In this document: positions 57,097 through 64,000 of the stretch, in pieces
Layout of the letters: each line of letters starts with the position of its first letter
How positions within the stretch are numbered: position 1 is the stretch's first letter
Assembly: GCA_963580455.1 (NCBI GenBank)
Contig: OY756957.1
Location: forward strand, 7,321,001 to 7,385,000
From: Euonymus europaeus
Taxonomy: Eukaryota; Streptophyta; Magnoliopsida; Celastrales; Celastraceae
Reading direction: 5' to 3'
DNA: 64,000 bases
Made by a program: the position numbers and the translations under genes
Notes under the pieces: model-generated
The model's input: only the letters and a program-made list of their open reading frames with translations
The model's database searches: none
What the model was told of the DNA's origin: nothing

Positions 57097-58051
57097 GTAT
57101 ATTTGCTTTGAAAAACTATGTTTTCTATCAAGTGTATGTCCCTTTTGAATTTGAATAAGGAGAGGATTTTCTTTTTTAATAATATGCTTCTATGTTCAAT
57201 TAATAATGGATGAAAGAACTCTATAATTCAACAGAGTCTAAAATTTGTATGAAACAGCGTAGAAAAAATTCGACAAGATGATGGGCACACCTCTCAAATA
57301 ATTGGATAAGACACTAAATCCATTAATAACATTTTTTGTTTTGGTAAAATACCAATAAATATCCAAATGAAAATTAGATGGGCTAGCCCATGATGATGAT
57401 AAATAGGTTGTCTCAACAAACTGGGTTAGATGTTTGGCAGAATTATAGTTGCATATTGGGCCAAGTTCCGAGCCATCGGGTTGATTTTGACCCAACTTTT
57501 TATTTTTTACCTGATAAGAGACTTGATTGATGATCCTATTAAGCTATTGAGTTTCGAGTCATCGGATCTTTGGGTTACTGGGCCTAGGTCTTGGATGACC
57601 CAAAAACAAGAAGAAGAAAAAAAACACTACTGACTTTGAGATCAATAGCCTTGTTAGAAAGAAGAAAGATCAAGAAAATGAAAGGAGTGAAGTTTAAGGG
57701 TTCGTGTTATGGCCATCGGTGAGTGAGATCTTTATTGAGGATCCTCTTACTGGAAGCGAGATCTAAAAGAGATCTTTTTCAAAGATCCTCTGATAGAGAA
57801 AGAAATCTTCGTCGACCAAACCTATAGATCCTGTTAAGTCATAATTCAAACCTCTAGATCTTGTTGACCAAGATTAAGGGAGTCATCAAAAGTGTAGTGG
57901 CTTGTGAGCAGTGGCGGAGCCAAGAATTTTAATTACCCTAGGCTAAGCCTAACCATAATGGACTGATCTTTAGACAAAAAAAATCAAACAAATAATTATA
58001 AAAGTTTTTTTTATTGAACAAGAAGACAAAGGAAAATACATACCACCAAAG

Positions 58052-60512
58052 CTATTGAAGTTGTGCTCTACGATGCTTTAGGGTGTAGAATTCATCAATT
58101 ATCGAATTAAAATCAACATTTTCAGCAAGTTCTCGTTCAATGTAGATAATCAAAGAATCTGTGAAGAACTCCTCTTCCACTTTATTGCGAAGAGCAGATT
58201 TAACATGCTTCATAGCAGAGAATGATCATTCTGTTGTGGTAGTGGAAACAGGAAGAGGTAAAACAAGATGTAACAACCTATCGATTAGATTGTAGTGTTC
58301 AAACATCTTTGTTTCCGCTAATCTTTAACATAGCTCGGAAATGATTGATATATTCTGAAACTTCTCATGGCGAACTATATCAAGCTTATAATGCCCCAAC
58401 TAACTTCTCAAGTAATGCATTTCCTGTTCACTAAAATCACCAGGATAAAATTTCTCTGCAAGACTACAATATGTTCAACTTGAAACAACTTAAAGTTGTC
58501 TCTAGGTTCCAAAGCAGAGCTCAGCATTAGGAGTTCTACAGCTCTATCATTGAATCTACTATTTAGCTGTTCCATCTGAAAGACAATTGCAGCATTAAAT
58601 ATATCAAAATGATAGTGATGCTCAACTGTGATGGAATCCTTTTACTGACATGAACGACCAGTAGCCCCTTTATAACAAGCATCTATATTAGGTATCTCAA
58701 CATTGTACTTTGTACAAACTGATTTCAGATGCATCAAGAGACTATCAAAACCTTATTCTCTCAAAGTGTGATGCAATGCTTTGGTTGATGAGACAAGATC
58801 CATCGCATTTAAAATGTCTAAAGACTTATGTTGGAAGGCTTGACAAAGCATATTTGTAATCACCATTATTTTATGCATCAAATACAAGATGAATATGAAA
58901 TCAAAAGACTTCATCATAATTAAAGAACCACCAGCTTCACCACATATAGAGTTAGAGGACCCCTCATTCACTATGCTTTCAAGTACAGTAATCACGACAT
59001 TGTACATATCTATTAAGCTACAAATAGAATCAAAATGAGAACTCCAACGAGTAGTTCCAGCTCGATGCAAAGTATCGATTTGATTAGCCCCTCTACCAGT
59101 CTCACGTTCATCGTATCTACCATATGTGGAATTTCAATTTCTTGAGCAGAATGCAACTCAGTGTGACGTTTAGAAGAAGCACTTATTAGATTGACAATAC
59201 AAGTAAGTTTTGAAAAGAACAACCAAATTGAAATCTCCTTTTCAACAGAAGCAACTAGTGCTAGTTGAAGTCGATGGGCAAAACAATGCACATAATATGC
59301 ATATGGACACTCTCTCATGAACAGAGCCTGCAAACCATTCCATGCGCCATGCATATTGCTAGCACCATCATACCCTTGACCTCGCATATCACAAATCTGT
59401 AAGTCATGTTGACCCAAGACATCAAAAATTTCCTTCTTAAGTGTTGAAGTAGTGGTATTTGTAACATGCATAATTGCAAAAAAAATGCTCTTTCAAAAAA
59501 CCATCGACATCAACAAATCTCAAGAAAATAGCCATTTGTTCTTTGCTGGATATATCTTTGGCTTCATCAACTAGAATACAGAATTTTGCATCCCCAACTT
59601 CTTGGCGAATTTTATTTCTCACTCTGTTAGAAATAATATGCAAAATCTCTTTATGAATCATCGGTGAAGTATATTTCGCATTTTTTGGAGCTTTCTCTAA
59701 GACAACATCATCAATCTCGACATTCATTCTTCCCATAAGCCTTATCATCTCTATAACATTACCCTGATTAATGGAAGTTGAGGATTCATCATGACCTCTA
59801 AAAGCACATGCCTGCCTTCTAAGCCATTGAACACTCTCAATTGTTGCCTTAAGACGCAACCGATTCTTTTGCACCTCTTTTGAAGATTGTGTATTCATCA
59901 CTCTATCAATATGTTGAGTAACCTTCATCAAAGCATCAATAGAACTAACAAAATTATTATGTGGTGAAGTGGGACCTCCCACATGTATAAGAAATGAACA
60001 TCTAGGCCCATCATTTACTCTCTTCCAACTCCTAAACCCCTCAGTAGTAAATGCGGGGTAATGAGCCTTCTAGTTTTAAAAAAGGAAACATGGAAAGCAA
60101 AATATTGCATCCTTTGAAGGAGAGTACTCTAACCATGGAAATTGCTTAAACCAAAAGGAATTAAATCGACGATATTGCTGTCCTATTTCAATTCGCGACT
60201 TCTTCAAAGTGATTGTATTCGGCGGCGCGGGTACACAGGAAAATTAGGTTGATATGGCCCCATTTTTATATAAGCTCGCCTAATTTCATCCCTTTGGTTG
60301 ACAGGATGTTGCCATATTAGAATACGTGTACCCGGATCACGTTCAAGAGAACTAAGATCAATTTCAACTCTTTGAGATTTGGAAGGATGTTCATCGGTAA
60401 TATTTGAGATGTCAACATTGGCTTCTCTAGGCCCTTTACTTGTTGATGTAGGTTCTCTTGATTTAAAGACTGAAAAAATCATTTTTCCTCTCTTGTTTCC
60501 TTGAGTTTCCAT
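58052..60512 (-). pseudogene. hAT transposase with TTF zinc finger (ZMYM1-like), broken
   Basis: About 820 codons in all, matching the usual size. N-terminus METQGNKRGKMIFSVFKSRE (60512), then LERDPGTRILIWQHPVNQRD and IRRAYIKMGPYQPNFPV. After a shift comes the TTF-type zinc finger (FNSFWFKQFPWLEYSPSKDA, then IFCFPCFLF) near 60085-60165. Next is a DUF4371-like catalytic region (KFCILVDEAKDISSKEQMAI) in 59437-59982, then ICDMRGQGYDGASNMHG and YYVHCFAHRLQLALV in 59013-59471, and GTTRWSSHFDSI in 58753-59070. The C-terminal hAT dimerisation region reads SFSAMKHVKSALRNKVEEEF and ends IIDEFYTLKHRRAQLQ at 58052. At least four frameshifts or stops (near 60060, 59470, 59060, 58756) disable it. hAT transposases cut and paste the element; this copy cannot supply its own. 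Confidence 0.88.
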
Positions 60513-61543
60513 AATAGTTTAAAACCTATTAGATTGTTATCTGAGTGAACATTAGCTTATTAACACATATCAAATTAAACAAAACAATTCATATGCAAAT
60601 ATACAATCAATTTACACACATAATTAAACCAACTATCCCTCACACTCATCCCCCACCAATATAAATGTGGGTCCATGAGTCGGGATCTACCAATTGCACA
60701 TTCATTCTCCCTCAGCTCCTCAATTTAAATTTCAACAATCAACATCCTAAAAAAACTCTAATATAGCCATAATATATGTTTAGAAATAAGTTACCTAGAA
60801 ATAGCCAATTGGGGCTTCAGGACAGCAGACATAATTCTAAAAAGTGGAAATTGGGGCTGCCGGCTGCAGAACTGTAGAAAGAAATCATCAAATCAAGTTA
60901 GGAAATTTTAATTTAAATAGGAAAATCATCAAATCAAGTTAGGCAATTTTAACTAGCTGACCAGCCAAGGCGCCAAGTCCTACCTCAGTGACAGTGAGAC
61001 AGTGACGGTCGGTACTCGGTGGGCCAGTGGCAAATATGGCAATCCTCTTGGGTATTGGGCATCTGGGCTCCTGGCGTTGTGCGAAGGTGGAGACTGTCGA
61101 CGGGAGACGAGAGAGGCAGCACCGCAGTGGAGAAGCCAAAAGCGAGTGGAGACTGGCGACTGGAGCTGGTTGCGGCGGTGGCTTCACAGTTCGCTAGTTC
61201 GCTGTCTTCCGTGACTAAGACTTTCATCTTCATCTACACTACAGGACTACTGGACTACAGCCTCTGGCAAGGCAAGTGGAAACTAAGGACCAGATGAGAT
61301 GGTCCACTGGTCCAGATCGCAGACGTAGACGAGAGTGAGGAGGAAAACTTGGGCTGGGCTAAGGTGGTTTGAGGCTGATTCCAAGCTGATAGAATACCGA
61401 GCTAATGGATTGTTTTTCCATTGGGCTGGCTAGTAGCATAACGGGCTGATGATGGGCTGATTTTTCATTGGGCCAACTTGTATATGTATATGTAGTAAAA
61501 AAATTCATTTTTCTACCCCGGGCTACAGCCCACCCTAGCCCAG
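60513..61543. other. hAT 5' region, GC-richer leader
   Basis: Upstream of the transposase start inside the element. 60960-61320 is clearly less AT-rich, with GTGACAGTGAGACAGTGACGG-like repeats and GCA/GGA motifs, typical of a transcribed leader or CpG-richer hAT subterminal region. Repeated GGGCTGA/GGGCTGG motifs (61340-61480) near the end are candidate subterminal transposase-binding motifs. The open frames here are not convincing genes. Confidence 0.5.
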
Positions 61544-61569
61544 CCCAAGTTCCGCCCCTGCTTTGTGAG

Positions 61570-62029
61570 TTGAGAAATTGACAACAAAGGATGAAATAGT
61601 GTGAGAACTCTTTTTCCCTTCCATCTTTTGGTAGGCTACTTCCTAGAAAAATCTACACATCAAAGACAGGTCAACAATTTGTCAAATCATTTGACCTTTT
61701 GTTACTTGTCAAACACTTGGCTATAAATTCTCTTTGGCCCGTTGCTTGTACTTGACATTGAATTTGAACGAATACATTATCGGTTGTCTTCTTCTCTTGC
61801 TCTGCTCTGCTTCTTCTTTTTTTATCTCATGTTTCTTCACTGATCTACAATCAATTTGAACAAATATAATTTTAGTTTCTAATTTACTTCAAGATCGTAT
61901 TGTTCTGCTCTTTTGATTGTAGTTTTGTAATCGGGTTACCCAATAACCCAGTTGACCCGAACCCGATAGCCCGATGTGCACCCTGACTCGGTTTGATAAC
62001 CCGAAACCCGATCCGGTGTGCACCCCTAA
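61570..62029. other. Spacer with nothing certain
   Basis: AT-rich, with a pyrimidine-rich stretch near 61790-61830. Repeated ACCCGA/GATAACCCGAA phrases lie at 61930-62020. These look like the end of a repeat family but were not assigned. Confidence 0.4.
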
Positions 62030-62323
62030 TGTGAGCCTAGCAGCCTGAGTTTAAACTCATGTCAAATGTTTGTAGATATTCGAATCTACAATTGTTGAAA
62101 ATTCAAAGAGTCGATATAGGACACATACAATCATGCAAAATGATAAAACTTTTAATTTCAAAAATCCTTGGACACCAATAGGGTACCTGCCAAAGAAGAT
62201 CAAACTGCCATATTAGTGATAGAAATTATTTCAAGTAGAGATATAGTATGCAAATATCACAATATGCAAAATGCTACAACACAATAAATAGAAAGGTGTT
62301 ATTAGGTTTTTTGGTGAGGCATA
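62030..62323. repeat. Dispersed repeat, copy 2, interrupted by a copia insertion
   Basis: Homologous in direct orientation to 46866-47165. The match breaks at 62323, where the minus-strand copia LTR begins. The corresponding place in copy 1 is continuous (near 47160), so the copia inserted into an existing repeat. Confidence 0.7.
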
Positions 62324-62512
62324 AGTTAAAGAAATAGGTGCGACTGTAATAAGATATATTATTCCTTAACCCTTAAGGGCTTTACAACAAAACCTTATAT
62401 ACACAAATGATGAAGCAACCCTAACCATCAGAGAATCACAATTGTACATATGTCAAATACTAAATGTACCAAACAGTGATGTGGCTATCCTAATTAACTA
62501 GAGTCTTTAACA
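62324..62512 (-). repeat. 3' LTR of the minus-strand copia element
   Basis: Short LTR, about 189 bp, directly after the polypurine tract. Inverted ends TGTTAAAG/CTTTAACT, the last base changed from the expected A. The left boundary coincides with the point where homology between the two dispersed-repeat copies stops. Confidence 0.7.
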
Positions 62513-62536
62513 TCCTTAATAGGGCCCCCCACCCCC

Positions 62537-64000
62537 TCAAACGTGGGGGTGAAGTAGATTGATGAACCACACCAAGTTTGTCACAAAGAAAATTGAATCG
62601 AGAATTAGACAAAGAATTTGTGAGGCAATCGACAGTTTGTTCATAAGATGAAATATAACATACTTAGAGTGATTTGGACAACACTTGATCTCTGAAAAAA
62701 TGAACATCAATGGAAATGTGTTTGGTTCTGGAGTGGTAGACCGGATTGGCAGCGAGTGCTCCAGCACTGATGTTGGCGCACCAGAAAATAGGTATTCCAG
62801 AAATAGGAAAAGCAATTTCCATAAACAAGGATTTAACCCAAAGAAGTTCACAAGCTATGTTGGCTAAAGCTATGTATTCTGACTCAATATTGGATCTAGC
62901 AACAATAGATTGTTTCTTATAAGACCAGGAAATGAGAGTGTCGCCAAGGTAAACACAATATCCAGAAACTGGCTTTTGATCCTAAAGAGAGCATGCCCAA
63001 TCAACATCAGAAAAACCAAATAGAGCAAGTCTTTCACATGGTTTATATGAATCCTTATATCTCTTATGCAAGGTACCTTAGAATACGTTTTACTCCTTGC
63101 CAATGCACAGTGGTAAGATTTTGAGAAAATTGACTTAATTTGTTCACAATGAAGGCAATGTTGAGAGTATTCACCAAGTACTGAAGAGCACCCAAGTTAC
63201 TCCTATAAATTGAGGGATTTTTCATAGGCTCTCCATCTATGGATAAAAGATGCTTACCAATAATAGCAAGTGTAATGCATGGCTTGATGTTATTCATTCC
63301 AGTCTTGCATAACAGATCATCTATATATCTACGATGAGTCAAATACATGTCAGTTACATCCCTCTTAACTTCAAAACCAAGAAAGTTGTGAAGAGCACCT
63401 ATGTCTGTGGTGGAAAATAGGCTATTCAACCTATGCACAAACTTTCACAAGAAGGATGGTTGATTTCGAGTCACAATTATATCATCGACATAGATAGGCA
63501 CCATAATCACTACAGAACCATTTTGAAACACAAAGAGTGGCGTATTGCACTTGGCATTCCTAAAACCCCATTCAAGTAGAGTTTACCGCAGTTTTTCATA
63601 CTAGACCCTTAGAGCTTGTTTGAGACTGTAAAGTGCTTTACGCAGCTTGCATACATAGGATGGTTTTCGTGGATCCACAAAGCCTTGAGGATAGTCCATG
63701 TACACTGTTTCATGAAGATGACCATTCAAAAAGGCGTTGTTGACATTGAGTTGTCATACAACCATATTCTTTGAAACTACAATGGTAAGAATAATTTGAA
63801 TAGTGAAATTTTTAATCACTGGATCGAAGGTTTCGGTATAGTTGACTCCGAAGTTTCGGTGAAACCCCTTAGCAACCAAGCGGGCTTTACATCTCTAAAA
63901 ACTTCCATCAGCGTTTAACTTTACCTTATAGACCCACTTATTTCCAAGAACATTGTAGATAGGAGAGTATGGAACTAAATCTCATGTTTTGTTTTGTTGA
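62537..64000 (-). pseudogene. Copia reverse transcriptase and RNase H, disrupted
   Basis: Reading leftward from 64000 on the minus strand: NKWVYKVKLNADGSF, then [46 protein letters not shown] (with a stop in place of a Trp/Gln before it), [31 protein letters not shown] (catalytic YVDD intact), LGALHNFLGFEVKRD-like sequence and KRILRYL. After a shift comes RNase H with GFSDVDWACS, ISWSYKKQSIVARSNIESEY and a SRTKHISIDVHFFRDQV-like segment, ending near 62537 just before the polypurine tract. Several stops and one frameshift near 63090 disable it. Confidence 0.87.

Larger units (their letters stand above)
56060..57800 (+). repeat. Inverted duplication, arm 2 (uninterrupted)
   Basis: The reverse-complement partner of 42040-46775. 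It keeps the empty sites of both insertions found in arm 1: around 57497-57503 (a single GTTGG target, minus strand) and around 56338-56350 (ATACTTAAATTCTAAG, minus strand). It contains the intact MADS-tail-like ORF at 56839-57096. Confidence 0.87.
57909..61560 (-). mobile_element. hAT (Ac-like) DNA transposon with broken transposase
   Basis: A 3.65 kb element. Termini CAGTGGCGGAGCCAAG and CTTGGGCTGG-type internal side ending AGTTCCGCCCCTG are imperfect inverted repeats (CAGTGGCGGAGCCAAG against CAGGGGCGGAACTTGG). Flanks CTTGTGAG (57901-57908) and CTTTGTGAG (61561-61569) are an 8 bp hAT target duplication with one inserted T. It encodes a hAT transposase on the minus strand. It landed at the outer edge of arm 2 of the inverted duplication. 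Confidence 0.88.
62324..64000 (-). mobile_element. Minus-strand Ty1/copia element, runs off the right edge
   Basis: On the minus strand: pol, then a strong polypurine tract (GAGGGGGTGGGGGGCCC, in 62523-62540), then an LTR from 62512 down to about 62324. The LTR starts TGTTAAAG and ends CTTTAACT, about 189 bp, with a TATA-like TGTATATAAGG near 62394-62404 (minus strand). The 5' part of the element lies beyond 64000. Confidence 0.8.

Noticed and set aside
60939..61297. GC-richer open frames on both strands in the hAT leader
   Set aside because: Short, mutually overlapping frames without homology; they lie in the hAT 5' region and are explained by its base composition.
1..64000. tRNA, rRNA or snRNA genes
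   Set aside because: Only Pol III boxes belonging to SINE-like sequences were seen; no cloverleaf or rRNA core was recognised by reading both strands.

Overview
The window reads as nuclear DNA of a flowering plant, most likely a eudicot. The evidence is the plant-type Ty1/copia and Ty3/gypsy elements with tRNA-iMet and tRNA-Asp primer sites, a CC-NBS-LRR resistance-gene relic, a chloroplast DUF760 gene with introns, and very AT-rich spacers. I cannot name the species. About two thirds of the window is transposable element in various stages of decay. I found one credible host gene (28.1-32.1 kb) and one small MADS-tail-like ORF that may be real (56.8 kb).

Left part (1-10.6 kb): a Ty1/copia pol relic is split by a 1.6 kb solo LTR that has a target duplication. 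It runs into an array of ~82 bp repeats carrying telo-box motifs. That array is interrupted by a young-looking 7 kb Ty3/gypsy-like element on the minus strand. Its LTRs are nearly identical, it has a tRNA-Asp primer site and one long gag-protease ORF, and it has no polymerase (TR-GAG-like, non-autonomous).

10.97-16.06 kb: a complete Mutator-like element (MULE), bounded by terminal inverted repeats and an 8 bp direct repeat. Its transposase keeps the DDE residues and a SWIM finger and is fused to a C-terminal OTU cysteine-protease domain; an in-frame TGA separates the OTU catalytic Asp/Cys part from the His part. Its promoter side holds an eight-copy minisatellite, each unit built around a 16 bp perfect palindrome.

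16-28 kb: AT-rich spacer, a candidate foldback element, a gypsy deletion derivative with both LTRs in which gag is joined to integrase, and a frameshifted, LRR-truncated NLR pseudogene.

28.1-32.1 kb: a three-exon gene for a plastid DUF760 (UV-B-induced At3g17800-like) protein of 411 residues, with a SINE in its second intron.

33-64 kb: a complete but decayed copia element with a perfect 5 bp target duplication; a hAT-type MITE with a perfect 8 bp target duplication; a decayed plant-transposon-type ORF; and a ~1.7 kb inverted duplication (42.0-46.8 kb against 56.1-57.8 kb) carrying a type-I-MADS-tail-like ORF in both arms. One arm has since received a miniature LTR element and a PIF/Harbinger-like element loaded with a GC-rich minisatellite, and the other arm preserves both empty sites. 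Between the arms lies a 3'-truncated copia with its own MITE. To the right are an Ac/hAT element with a broken transposase and a minus-strand copia running off the window end.

Nothing here is a cooperating gene system such as an operon. The interest lies in element architecture: the OTU-fused MULE with its palindromic promoter repeat, the gag-only retroelement, the minisatellite-bearing Harbinger-like element, and the inverted duplication that provides natural empty-site controls.
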